This document shows, piece by piece, positions 33,698 to 45,674 of a stretch of 64,000 bases of DNA. Below the pieces are notes generated by a model that saw nothing but the letters and a program-made list of their open reading frames with translations, made no database searches and was not told the DNA's origin. The stretch covers positions 372,001 to 436,000 of the forward strand of contig JAQSEB010000201.1 of NCBI GenBank assembly GCA_030063045.1, written 5' to 3'. This DNA is from Pratylenchus scribneri (Eukaryota; Nematoda; Chromadorea; Rhabditida; Pratylenchidae). How positions within the stretch are numbered: the stretch's first letter is position 1; each line of letters opens with the position of its first letter. Position numbers and translations under genes: made by a program.

Positions 33698-36600
33698 TCA
33701 ACCAAATTGTGCATTCCGCTTTTTTCTCCTTCCAAAAGGCGTTTTTGGTGAACGAGGAGATTGTCGCCCTTTTTTTGGTTGACTAGCTTCAGTGATCGAG
33801 GGTGAAGAGGCAGAATTGGTACGTCGACGTTTTGTTGTTTGGGACAAATTTGACGGTGAAGGTTGAGTGGCACTGATTCCGCCTCTGGGTGGACTTTGTT
33901 GTGGGCGAACTCCGGTAGTAGGACCACTGCCAGCTTGCTGATGAGGGATATTAGCCATTGGTCCTAGAAATATGTATTGTTTATTTTTTTTATAATTTAA
34001 TTTATAAATAATGGTAAATCCGCTTTTAATTAGAGGGTTTTTGGCTTAGATGATACTTATCTTTCATGGCGAACTTAAATCAAACAATAAATCTAATTGC
34101 ATGATTAAAAATTGAGTTTAATTTAAAATAGTTAAAATATATTAAAATCTCAAAGGAAAATAGGAATTTATCCAGTTTGTATCCCCTTTTTGGGTCAGCT
34201 AGGAAAAAGTAATTCCCCGTGGGTCATCAAGATTAGGGGTTACGATTGTGTAGGGTCTCAGAGATAGAATATCATCCCAAGTAATCTCTAATGACCATAT
34301 ATCCATAATCCTGTCCTGATTCCTGATGACCCAAAGGAGGGGGGGACCTTTCACTTTTTATTTTCTCAACAAATAAAAGGGACAAACTGGATACTGGATA
34401 AGTACAGGAAAATCACTATAATTTCAAATGCTTTTTAAAATGACCCAAATTTACCTCTAACCATTGTTAATTGACTACTACCTGCTGCTGGAGAAGTTCT
34501 GCCTGTACCGCGTAAAGCCATTGGTTCAAAATTCGAAGGGGATGGCAAATTCGGATAACGATTATTCCTTAAATGTCTCCATGCCATTGCTCGCTGATTT
34601 TCTTCCATTCGAGGTGAACCCGGTTCGGGCAATGCATTTAAACGTGCTGGCGTTATTGGCCTGTTTAAGTGCCTTCGTATGTCATCCTCTCTGAAATTGT
34701 GCTGAGCAGCTAGCACACCTGGACGAATGCCAACGGCAGCCAAATTGGTCAAATCTTGGCCAAGTTCCGCATGAAATCGATCCATGGGACGAAAACGGCG
34801 AAAATCTTGCACAATTTGGTTTTGAACGGGTATGGGCATTCGGAAATCGGCCAACGGATGGTCCGGAGGAATATGTTGCATATAAAGCTCTCTTTGTAAT
34901 CGTAATTCTTGTCCTGGCGATAGTGGTGGATGATGGTGTGCCTGCTGCCCTTGCTTTAATTAAAATAAGAATTATTAAAATAACTAATTTATAATTAGTA
35001 TACTTTTCATTGTTTCGATTTTAGAAATCAATAAATCAAAAAAAAAAAAATTAATTTTATTTTATTTAGCTCAAAATAACCAAAAATTGTTTGTAATGTG
35101 AATCAATATTGGTACTGAATTTTATCAAAATTTCTAAAATGGTAGAATTTGTGCTTTTTCAAAATTGATTATTAAAATTTGGGAATACTACTCTTCATCA
35201 AAGAGCCTGGAGCATTTTATTAAAATAAAAAAAAGAGAATTTTATTGAATTCATAATTTATTTTCTTTTATTCATTTATTTAAATTTAAAAATTAATCAT
35301 TTTCTAATTTGACAATAATTTTGCTCATAAAATATGGCTTAAATAATTAGAAAATTTAATTTTTAGTCAGGGTTTAGGGCAAGATAGATGATATGGCCAT
35401 TTTTGGTTTTAAAATTGATTTGGATGATAATTAGGATTTTTCTTTTAAATTAGATAATTTAAAGATTTTATCTGCTAAAATAAATATTTAAATTTATTAA
35501 TTTTAGCCTTATATATTACCTGCTGTTGAACATTTGCTGCTGCCGGCACGAATGCTGGCAATTGTCTTGCATTTCCTGGCGGTGGCGGTGATAGTCCAGC
35601 ATTTCTCCGAGCCAAATGCTCTTCCAAATATTTTTTGGCCATATTAAAGTTATCGTCACTTTCTTCCGGATTACCTCTTAATAATATAATGAAAATAGAA
35701 TATATATATATATTTTTCAATTTATACTTTTTTCCATCACCATATAAATGAACTCCTCTTTTATCCAATTCTTTTTTTATAATTGCTTGATGAAAACCAT
35801 ATTTTTCATAAAAATATTGAATAGGAAGATGGCCATATTTATAAAGTCCTCGAAAACCTTCAGCCAATTCGTCCTATAATATTAAATATATTAAAAATTC
35901 ATAAAAAATTTCCTTACAGGTATTGGCATTGGATCATATGAAAGAGTCGTTCCTCTACCTGTTCCTTTCGAAGTTCCTTTTGGTAAATTTTCGAAATTTT
36001 GTACTGCTTGTGCATATCCCGCATGACTTCTTTGATATAATTCGTCAAGGTATGCTTGTTGTTTTTCTGTGAGCTTGAGCTGTTGCTGCCGTGGTTGTCC
36101 ACGGAAACGTTGCTGATTGATTTGAATTTTTCTGTTCAATTCCCTGGCATAATCACTAAATATGGGATATTAGGATAAATTGTTGATGAATGGGGCTTTA
36201 AAATATTTTTTATTTTAATTTTGCTTAATTTTTAATAAAAATTTTCTACAATTTTTATGGCTAAATTTTCAGGAAGCTTCTGAAGCATGCCAACCTTCAT
36301 TTTTCATCCCGCACGCCTTAGTCTGTCTTGGACATTAATTTCATATGCCTTTAATGGAGCTTTCCCATAGTCTCAGGCTAATTAACTACATAAATTCCTT
36401 AAACTTTATAATCTGTCTTTTAATTCCTCTATATCTATAAGCTGATTCGCGTATATAATATATTCTATGGCTCCGACCAAGTTCTATTATTATTTTTTTT
36501 GATGAAGTTCTTAGTCGAACAAATGAATTTTTTTAGCTCCATATGAAATAAATTTACTGTTCTCTGTCTACTAGCCGCGTTGAATCTGGCAATTGTGGGT

Positions 36601-37876
36601 AATGCTCACGACGTAGCTGTTCCCATGCACGTTCGCGTTGATTTTTCAACTCAGCTTCGTCTCGAGGAATGGGTGTTTGTAATAAAGATTGCGGAGACTT
36701 TGGCCTATTTAGGATTCGGCGGACTTCGTTTTCTCTCTTCTTATAATATTTAGCTAAAGTATTTGGTCTGATATCGATGCTGGCCAAATTCCTTATTTCT
36801 TGTAGATCATCTCTATTTTGTTGATCTTGCATATGAAAACGAAAACTTCTCGTTAGAATCCCTTGATCTCTTGATGTCATCCGAAAATGATTAGGGCGAT
36901 TGGGGTTGACGTGTTCTGCCCCAACAGCAGCAGCAGCAGGCTGAATTGTCGGGATTTCAGGTGCCCTAATATGCGGAGGTCTGATATCTTGCTGCTGTTG
37001 CTGAGAAAGAGGCTGCTGAATCTGCTGATATTGTATCCGTTGTTGTTGCTGCGGATAATGTAAATGTTGCAGCTGTGGGTAATTCAAATGTTGTGGATAA
37101 TGGAATTGTTGTGGTTGTGGATAATTAAATTGTTGTGGATATTGCCAAAAATGCTGCTGCTGAACATATTGCTGTTGACCAATCTGTGGATTATGGCCAC
37201 CAAATTGTTGATATTGACCAATCTGTGGATTTAGGCCACCAAATTGCTGACCAGCTAATTGTTGATGTTGGCCAATTTGTTGATATTGGCCACCAAATTG
37301 CTGACCAGCTAATTGTTGATGTTGACCACCAAATTGCTGACCAGCTAATTGTTGATGTTGACCACCAAATTGCTGACCAGCTAATTGTTGATGTTGACCA
37401 CCAAATTGCTGACCAGCTAATTGTTGATGTTGACCACCAAATTGCTGACCAGCTAATTGTTGATGTTGACCACCAAATTGCTGACCAGCTAATTGTTGAT
37501 GTTGACCACCAAATTGTTGATGTTGACCAAGCAGAATATTTTGCTGTCCAATTGGAGCGTTGAATTGTTGTTGAGGAAATAGTCCCATTGTCATTAGATA
37601 CGGTTGCATAAATTGTGGTGGATTAAATACTGGCTGATTAATTGGACTTGGCGGTCCCGGTTCCGGTGTATTCAATGGAGAATGACGTGGCGTATTTGCT
37701 CGTTTCCCTCTATGATTCGGTGTGAATTGTTGATACCAAATATATCCTTTGCCAAATGTAGAAACAATTTCATTTTTATCCTTGTTTGTCAAATTTTTAA
37801 TTTGATTGCATTTTATCCCAATTAAAAGGATTAATAAGACTATTTTATAAAAATAAAATAGAAATAAAATTTTCAT
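33698..37876 (-). CDS. Secreted Q-rich repeat protein with two IRPN/ILNRP modules, tandem copy 2
   Basis: Same architecture as copy 1. Exons: 37876-36558, 36155-35918, 35873-35728, 35676-35520, 34953-34455 and 33963-33698, giving 874 residues. Exon 1 differs from copy 1 at only a few residues near its end (TPIPRDEAELKNQR versus TPFPRDEADLKIQR). The last exons match copy 3 almost perfectly. So copy 2 looks like a chimaera: 5' part like copy 1, 3' part like copy 3, more diverged middle. Signal peptide, repeat tract, both modules and the GRRKKRNAQF tail are intact, and all splice sites are conserved. Exon 4 reads GNPEESDDNFNMAKKYLEEH, and exon 5 begins QGQQAHHHPPLSPGQELRLQ. Confidence 0.82.
34165..34409. 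mobile_element. Family C MITE, copy 3 (intronic)
   Basis: Unexpanded form of the element at 28255-29128, in the same intron of the paralogous gene. Termini TATCCAGTTTGTATCC and GGATACTGGATAAGTACAGG. Internal CATCCCAAGTAATCTC and ATGACCATATATCCATAATC represent the single pre-expansion unit. Confidence 0.8.
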
Positions 37877-37958
37877 TGCGAATGGAATGGAGATGGAAAA
37901 ATGTGAATGAGGATTTTTTGTTCATTCACGAAATTATATTCACAATAATCAGCAAACG

Positions 37959-38023
37959 AAAACATATCAAGAATAAATTTAAACACTCATCAAATTCCAT
38001 CATATTTTTTTCTATTTTAGGAG
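37959..38023 (-). promoter_or_regulatory. Conserved upstream block, copy 2
   Basis: Identical to the block at 32591-32655, at the same distance from the ATG. Confidence 0.5.
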
Positions 38024-38122
38024 TGGATATCGAAATTCGTTGGTATAAATAATTATTTTTTAAATATTCATTAAATTTATAAAATTATTGATGCAATATT
38101 ACAATAATAAACAAAAAATAAA

Positions 38123-38843
38123 ATGCTTATAAAAATAAAAAAACATAATGTTTGGATAAATAAAAAAAATTTTGGAATAACAAAATGTTTTGTAGAACTA
38201 AAATAATGAAATGTTTTGTAAAATAAAAACAACAAAATATTTGGATGAACAAAAACATAAAATGCTTGGATGAACAAAAACATAAAATGTTTGGATGAAC
38301 AAAAACATAAATGTTTGGATGAACAAAAACATAAAATGTTTGGAAACAAAAACATAAAATGTTTGGATGAACAAAAACATAAAATGTTTGGATGAACAAA
38401 AATATAAAATGTTTGGATGAACAAAAACATAAAATGTTTGGATGAACAAAAACATAAAATGTTTGGATGAACAAAAACATAAAATGTTTGGATGAACAAA
38501 AACATAAAATATTTGGATGAACAAAAACATAAAATGTTTGGATGAACAAAAACATAAAATGTTTGGATGAACAAAAACATAAAATGTTTGGATGAACAAA
38601 AACATAAAATGTTTGAATGAACAAAAACATAAAATGTTTGGATGAACAAAAACATAAAATGTTTGAATGAACAAAAACATAAAATGTTTGGATGAACAAA
38701 AACATAAAATGTTTGGAAGAAGAAAAACATAAAATGTTTGGATGAACAAAAACATAAAATGTTTGGATGAACAAAAACATAAAATGTTTGGATGAACAAA
38801 AACATAAAATGTTTGGATGAACAAAAACATAAAATGTTTATAC
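38123..38843. repeat. 25-bp minisatellite, duplicate array
   Basis: Same unit order and variants as 32755-33475. This shows that the array was copied as part of a larger block, since independent growth would not preserve the variant order. Confidence 0.95.
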
Positions 38844-39065
38844 TTAAAATAATATCGAAAAAATCTTTTTAATTTTTAATTAAATTTATTATTGCTATTA
38901 TCAAATTCATTTCTAATATTTCAAAATTTGAAAAATTCAAATTAACATTTGCACCACTTTTTGACTATCATAGAATAGACACTTTCGTCTGTAAGGCATT
39001 TTATTTTTCTTCATACATATTTATCAGTCATAATTATTAATGGAATATGAATTTATGTTTTCATT

Positions 39066-42000
39066 TCAACCAAATTGTGCATTCCGCTTTTTTCTCCTTC
39101 CAAAAGGCGTTTTTGGTGAACGAGGAGATTGTCGCCCTTTTTTTGGTTGACTAGCTTCAGTGATCGAGGGTGAAGAGGCAGAATTGGTACGTCGACGTTT
39201 TGTTGTTTGGGACAAATTTGACGGTGAAGGTTGAGTGGCACTGATTCCGCCTCTGGGTGGACTTTGTTGTGGGCGAACTCCGGTAGTAGGACCACTGCCA
39301 GCTTGCTGATGAGGGATATTAGCCATTGGTCCTAGAAATATGTATTGTTTATTTTTTTTATAATTTAATTTATAAATAATGGTAAATCCGCTTTTAATTA
39401 GAGGGTTTTTGGCTTAGATGATACTTATCTTTCATGGCGAACTTAAATCAAACAATAAATCTAATTGCATGATTAAAAATTGAGTTTAATTTAAAATAGT
39501 TAAAATATATTAAAATCTCAAAGGAAAATAGGAATTTATCCAGTTTGTATCCCCTTTTTGGGTCAGCTAGGAAAAAGTAATTCCCCGTGGGTCATCAAGA
39601 TTAGGGGTTACGATTGTGTAGGGTCTCAGAGATAGAATATCATCCCAAGTAATCTCTAATGACCATATATCCATAATCCTGTCCTGATTCCTGATGACCC
39701 AAAGGAGGGGGGGACCTTTCACTTTTTATTTTCTCAACAAATAAAAGGGACAAACTGGATACTGGATAAGTACAGGAAAATCACTATAATTTCAAATGCT
39801 TTTTAAAATGACCCAAATTTACCTCTAACCATTGTTAATTGACTACTACCTGCTGCTGGAGAAGTTCTGCCTGTACCGCGTAAAGCCATTGGTTCAAAAT
39901 TCGAAGGGGATGGCAAATTCGGATAACGATTATTCCTTAAATGTCTCCATGCCATTGCTCGCTGATTTTCTTCCATTCGAGGTGAACCCGGTTCGGGCAA
40001 TGCATTTAAACGTGCTGGCGTTATTGGCCTGTTTAAGTGCCTTCGTATGTCATCCTCTCTGAAATTATGTTGAGCAGCTAGCACACCTGGACGAATGCCA
40101 ACGGCAGCCAAATTGGTCAAATCTTGGCCAAGTTCCGCATGAAATCGATCCATGGGACGAAAACGGCGAAAATCTTGCACAATTTGGTTTTGAACGGGTA
40201 TGGGCATTCGGAAATCGGCCAACGGATGGTCCGGTGGAATATGTTGTATATAAAGCTCTCTTTGTAATCGTAATTCTCGTCCTGGTGATATTGGTTGATG
40301 ATGTTGGGCCTGCTGTCTATGCAGTGGCTGTAATTAAAAAGGAAGATTAATTGTGGTTTAGTGTAGTCTCATGGCTTCGATATTCAAAATCGATAAATTA
40401 TAAAAAAAATTAATTTTAAATTTTAGCTCAAAATAGCTGAAAATGAGAAAAACAGAAACCGAAAATAGAACATAGATCAAAATTCCTAATATTTGAACGA
40501 TAATGGTGTTATTCTATTTATTATATAAATAATTATAATTTTAAATTAGGTCATAGAATTTTGTCTATAGATAGATGTTAATTTCCATCTGCTGGATATT
40601 CTTATTAATTATTGTGAAAAAGAATTTTATAGAATTAATAATTTATTTCATTTGATAAAATAATTAAAGTTAATATTAATTTAACCAATAATTCTCATTA
40701 AAAACTTTCTTCTCGAAAAATCAACAATGTTTATTAACTTTAAAAAATATAAAATTCTGTATTTAGCTATAGGCTAATAAATATAGCGTTAACCGTTAAC
40801 ATGACGCCATTTTTTGCCAAATTTTATGGCTTAAACTGATTTTTTCAATTATTTTAAGGGTAAATTATCCACTGAAATAAATATTTACATTTTTTAATTT
40901 TTGCCTTATTACCTGCTGCTCTGGAATATTTGCTGCTGCCGGAATTTGTCCGGCGAGTGGTGGCAATTGCCTAATATTTTCTGCTGGGGGCGGTGATAGT
41001 CCAGCAGCTCGTCGAGCCAAATGCTCTTCCAAAGATCTTTTGGCCAAATTAAAATTCTCATCAAGTGGTACACCGCTTGATATTATAATAATAATGAATA
41101 ATAAAATTTAATTTTTACTTAGAAGCAGCGTGTAAATGAACTCCTCTTTTATCCAATTCGTTTTTTATAATTGCTTGATGAAAACCATATTTGTCACGAA
41201 AATATTGAATAGGAAGATGGCCATATTTATAAAGTCCTCGAAAACCTTCCGCCAATTCGTCCTAATAAATATATTAAAAATTCATAAATAATTTCCTTAC
41301 AGGTATTGGCACTTGATCATGGGAAATGGACGTTCCTCTACCTGCTCCTCTCAATCCTTTTGGTAAATTTTCGAAATTTTGTACTGCTTGTGCATATCCC
41401 GCATGACTACTTTGATATAATTTATCAAGCTGTATTTGATGTTCAAAAGATAGTGAGAGCTGTTGTTGCTGTGGTTGTCCATGGAAACGTTGTTGATTCA
41501 TTTCAACCTTCCGCGTCAATTCTTTGTCATAGTCACTAAATATGGGATAATAGAATGTAATCTTGAGGAATTGGGGGCAGTGGCCACCAAAAATATCTAG
41601 TTATTTTAATTTTTAAGAAAATATTTTCTAATTATTATCGTTTGCATGGAGCTAAGATTAATTTCACAATCATATAAATAGAAATATAAATTTGAATAAA
41701 TTTGTAAAGATATAGTAAAGATAAAGTTTAAATTTTAAAATACAAAAAAAAACATAATTTTTTTTGGAACAGAAACATAAAATATTTGGAAAATAAATAT
41801 TCTAGAAAAAAATATTTGGAAAATACAAAATGTTTGGACAAAATAAAATGTTTGGAAAAAAAAATGTTTGGAAAAACACAAAACAAAAATGTTTGAAAAA
41901 CAAAAATGTTTGGAAAAAACAAAATGTTTGAGAAAACACAAAATGTTTGAAAAACAAAAATGTTTGGGAAAAACACAAAATGTTTGAGAAAACACAAAAT

Positions 42001-44140
42001 GTTTGAAAAACAAAAATGTTTGGAAAAATAAAACAAAAATGTTTGAAAAACAAAAATGTTTGGAAAAACAAAACAAAAATGTTTGGAAAAACAAAACATG
42101 TTTGGAAAATAAAAATTTTTAGGAAAAACAGAAAATGTTTAGGAAAATAAAAATGTTCGTAAAAACACAAAATGTTTGGAAAAACACAAAATGTTTGGAA
42201 AAAAACAAAATGTTTGTAAAACAAAAATGTTTGGAAAAACGCAACATCTTTGGAAAATAAAAATGTTGGGAAAAACAGAAAATGTTTAGGAAAATAAAAA
42301 TGTTCGTAAAAACATAAAATGTTTGGAAAACAAAAATGTTTGGAAAACAAAAATATTTGGAAAAACACAAAATGTTTGGAAAAACACAACATGTTTGGAA
42401 AATAAAAATGTTCGTAAAAACACAAAATGTTTGGATAACAAAAATGTTTGGGAAAATACAAAATGTTTGGAAAAACACAACATGTTTGGAAAATAAAAAT
42501 GTTCGTAAAAACACAAAATGTTTGGATAACAAAAATGTTTGGGAAAACATAAAATATTTGGAAAAACACAAAATGTTAAGAAAAACAAAATGTTAAGAAA
42601 AGCACAAAATGTTAGGAAAAACACAAAATTTTTGGAAAATGCAAATGATTTTAAGTCTTTTGCAACTTTCAGTTCAATTCCTTTCATTTTATTCTTAATT
42701 CGCCTAATCCCTCCATATCTATTAGGCGAAATCCCAATCCGAGTAAACTGGAGGAATTCAGATAAGTCTCTAACATTATATTTTTCTAGTGATTCTCTTA
42801 TTAATCGAATAAAAAATTAGTAGCCCCATAGAATAAATTTACTATTTTTTGTTTATCAGATGATTTGAATCCGGCAATTGTGGATAATGCTGACGGCGTA
42901 ATTGTTCCCATGCACGTTCGCGTTGAATTTTCAAATCAGCTTCGTCTCGAGGAAAGGGTGTTTGTAACAAAGATAGTGGAGACTCTGGCCTATTTAGGAT
43001 TTGTCGGATTTCATTTTCTCTCTTTTTATAAAATTTAGCTAAAGTATTTGGTCTGATATCGATGCTGGCCAAATTCCTTATTTCTTGTAGATCATCTCTA
43101 TTTTGTTGATCTTGCATATGAAAACGAAAACTTTTCGTTAGAATTCCTTGGTCTGCTGGAGTCATTCGAAAATGATTAGGGCGATTGGGGACGCGTTCTG
43201 CCCCAACAGCAGGAGCAGCAGGTTGAACAGCCGGGATTTCAGGCGCCCTAATTCGCTGAGGTCTGATATTTTGCTGCTGTTGTGGATATTGAGGAGGCTG
43301 CTGTGGACGAGGCTGCTGTTGAAGGGGCTGCAGAATCTGATGCTGCATATTTGGTTGTTGTGGATAATTCAGATATTGTGGTTGTGGGTAATTCAAATGT
43401 TGTGGTTGTGGATAATGGAATTGTTGTGGTTGAGGGTAATTCAAATGTTGTGGGTAATTCAATTGTTGTGGTTGAGGGTAATACAAATGTTGTGGTTGTG
43501 GATAATTAAATTGTTGTGGATATTGCCAAAAATGCTGCTGCTGAACAAATTGTTGTTGACCAATCTGTGGATTTTGGCCACCAAATTGCTGACCATCTAA
43601 TTGTTGATGTTGTCCAATTTGCTGATATTGACCACCAAATTGCTGACCAGCTAATTGTTGATGTTGGCCAATTTGCTGATATTGACCACCAAATTGCTGA
43701 CCAGCTAATTGTTGATGTTGACCACCAAATTGCTGACCAGCTAATTGTTGATGTTGACCACCAAATTGTTGATTTTGACCAAGCAGAACATTTTGCTGTC
43801 CAATTGGAGCGTTGAATTGTTGTTGAGGAAATAGTCCCATTTCCATTAGATACTGTTGCATAAATTGTGGTGGATTAAATACTGGCTGATCAATTGGACT
43901 TGGCGGTCCCGGTTCCGGCGTATTCAATGGAGATGGAGAGTGACGTGGCGTATTTGCTCGTTTCCCTCTCTGATTCGGCGTGAATTGTTGATACCAAATA
44001 TATTCTTTTGATTTGTCAAAAGTAACAATAATTTTATTTTCATCATTATTAGTCAAATTTTTAATTTGATTGCATTTTATCCCATTTAAAAGAACTAATA
44101 AGATAATTTTAAAAAAATAAAATAGGAATAAAACGTTCAT
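39066..44140 (-). CDS. Secreted Q-rich repeat protein with two IRPN/ILNRP modules, tandem copy 3
   Basis: Exons: 44140-42843, 41535-41301, 41261-41119, 41075-40913, 40327-39823 and 39331-39066; phases join. The signal peptide (MNVLFLFYFFKIILLVLLNG) is diverged from copies 1 and 2. The QQFGGQHQQLAG array is shorter and interrupted by GQYQQIGQHQQ units, while the YPQP repeats are longer. Module 1 reads SIDIRPNTLAKFYKKRENEI, then RQILNRP. Exon 1 ends LINKKY at an ATA|GTAAAT donor. Exon 4 differs (NGVPLDENFNLAKRS...). The intron between exons 1 and 2 is enlarged by a minisatellite (41755-42640). Module 2 and the basic tail are the same as in copy 2. Confidence 0.8.
39533..39777. mobile_element. 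Family C MITE, copy 4 (intronic)
   Basis: Near-identical to copy 3 at 34165-34409, at the 5368-bp offset; part of the duplicated block. Confidence 0.8.
41755..42640. repeat. Minisatellite of 20-25 bp units (AAAATGTTTGGAAAAACAC)
   Basis: More than 35 imperfect units containing CAAAATGTTTGGAAAAACAC, CAAAAATGTTTGGAAAAC or AAAATGTTCGTAAAAACAC. A higher-order period is visible at about 42280-42540. It lies in intron 1 of copy 3. Long ORFs through it are artefacts. Confidence 0.9.
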
Positions 44141-44227
44141 TTAAATGGAAAGGACTGGAAAAATATGATGTGGATTTTTTTTGTTCATGCAGAGAAATAT
44201 ATTCACAGCAACAAATGAAAACATATC

Positions 44228-44280
44228 AAGAATAAATTTAAACACTCATCAAATTCCATCATTCTTTTTTTTCTATTTTT
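44228..44280 (-). promoter_or_regulatory. Conserved upstream block, copy 3
   Basis: AAGAATAAATTTAAACACTC, ATCAAATTCCATCAT and TTCTATTTTTG are conserved while the flanking sequence has diverged from copies 1 and 2. This supports selection on the block. Confidence 0.5.
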
Positions 44281-44344
44281 GTAAGTAAAAAGAAAAATAA
44301 AAAGCGAAATATATGGAAAAACAAAAAGCAAATATTTATGTATA

Positions 44345-44815
44345 AGCACAAAAACATAAAATGTTTGGAAGAATAAAAACATAAAATAATTGAATGAACA
44401 AAAAACAATATGTTTGGAAGAAGAAAAACACAAAATGTTTGGAAAGAAGAAAAACACAAAATGTTTGGAAGAAGAAAAAAACAAAATGTTTGGAAAAAGA
44501 AAAAAACAAAATGTTTGGAAAAAGAAAATTTGGAAGAAGAAAAACAAAAATGTTTGGATGAGAAAAAAAACAAAATGTTTGGAAGAAGAAAAACACAAAA
44601 TGTTTGGACGAAAAAAAAAAATGTTTGGAAAGAAGAAAAACACAAAATGTTTGGAAGAAGAAAAACACAAAATATAAACTTCCAAACATTTAGTGTTTTT
44701 CTTCTTCCAAATTTTCTTCTTCCAAACATTTTGTGTTTATATTTTGTGTTTTTCTTCTTCCAAACATTTTGTGTTTTTCTTCTTCCAAATTTTCTTATTC
44801 CAAATATTTTGTGTC
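44345..44815. repeat. AAATGTTTGGAAGAAG minisatellite with a head-to-head inversion
   Basis: Direct units (AAAATGTTTGGAAGAAGAAA, then AACAC) run to about 44675. From there to 44815 the units are reversed (GTGTTTTTCTTCTTCCAAAC, then ATTTTG). The two orientations meet with almost no spacer, so a long perfect hairpin is possible. Confidence 0.88.
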
Positions 44816-44884
44816 TCTAATTCAACCGACTTTCATTTTTAAATTTTACAGTACATATTATAATATTATTTTTCTATGAAAAAA

Positions 44885-45600
44885 TCATTGCCACAGGTCA
44901 AATTCTTTTTCCTTCCATTCATTCGTTTCGTTTCCACTTTCCAGCAACAAATGGCTTCCTTCTCTTTTTACACAAATAACCGAATGAATAATTTTTGACC
45001 AAGATGTTTTCATTTTAGTCGTCAAAAGCAGAAAGCCTTGACATCGTTTTCGCCAACCGCAATTAAAAAGCCATGGCCTTGCAAAACCTAAAAAATCTTC
45101 ATCATTGGCATAGGCCAAATCCCTTTTCCTTTTTCCTCCATTTATTCATTTCGTCTCCAACGTCCAACCTCATATGATTTCCTTCCCTTTTGACCCACCC
45201 AAATGAACCAAAACAAAAATAAAAGAAATGTGAATAGCTATTTTCTCGCGGGACACTGATGAGCGAGGCAAGTGCCAAGTGCGTTCATTTTCGTCACCAA
45301 AAGCTAAAAGGTGTGGCGTCGTTTTCGCCGCAACTAATCCGCCGATAGCGGCCTTTCCACCCAAAAATTCTATTCTATTGCCTTCCAAGGCATAGACCAA
45401 AAGAAATAAAAGTGAATGGCCATTTTTTTCTGCTGGATTTGGGCCAAGCACATTCATTTTGGCTCTTAAAGAAGAGAGGCTTCGTTTTTACCCTAATTAA
45501 TCCTTCCCGATGGCTGTCTTCTCATTCTCACCTATAAATTTCCCTCTATTATTGTCCTCCAAGGCATATATCAGACCAAAAAAAGGAGCGAATAGTGATT
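44885..45600. repeat. Three degenerate tandem segments of about 220-280 bp
   Basis: The phrases CCAAG..(T/C)GTTTTCATTTT, then CGTCA.CAAAAGC, then TCGTTTTCGCC, then CCTTCCAAGGCATAGACC recur in order about 220-280 bp apart at about 44998, 45270 and 45445. Fragmentary minus-strand ORFs share the same repeated residues (YA...FLG...KT.P.LL.F). They may be decayed coding repeats or simple duplications. Confidence 0.5.
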
Positions 45601-45674
45601 ATCAAAAATGTTTCTATTCCAAAAATTAATTTTTAAAATATTTCGAGCCAAAGATTACAAAACAATAACAAATA

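Larger units (their letters stand above)
37877..39065. other. Intergenic and promoter region of tandem copy 2
   Basis: Near-identical duplicate, offset by 5368 bp, of 32509-33697. It contains the conserved upstream block at 37959-38023 and the minisatellite at 38123-38843. Only isolated base differences were seen, for example around 33001 versus 38369. Confidence 0.75.
44141..45674. other. Intergenic region between copy 3 and the F-box gene
   Basis: It contains the conserved upstream block (44228-44280), an AAATGTTTGG-core array that reverses orientation at about 44675 (44345-44815), and three degenerate tandem segments of 220-280 bp (44885-45600). No convincing gene. Confidence 0.6.

Noticed and set aside
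41728..42687. Several overlapping Phe-rich ORFs of up to 255 codons
   Set aside because: Products of the AAATGTTTGG minisatellite in intron 1 of tandem copy 3.
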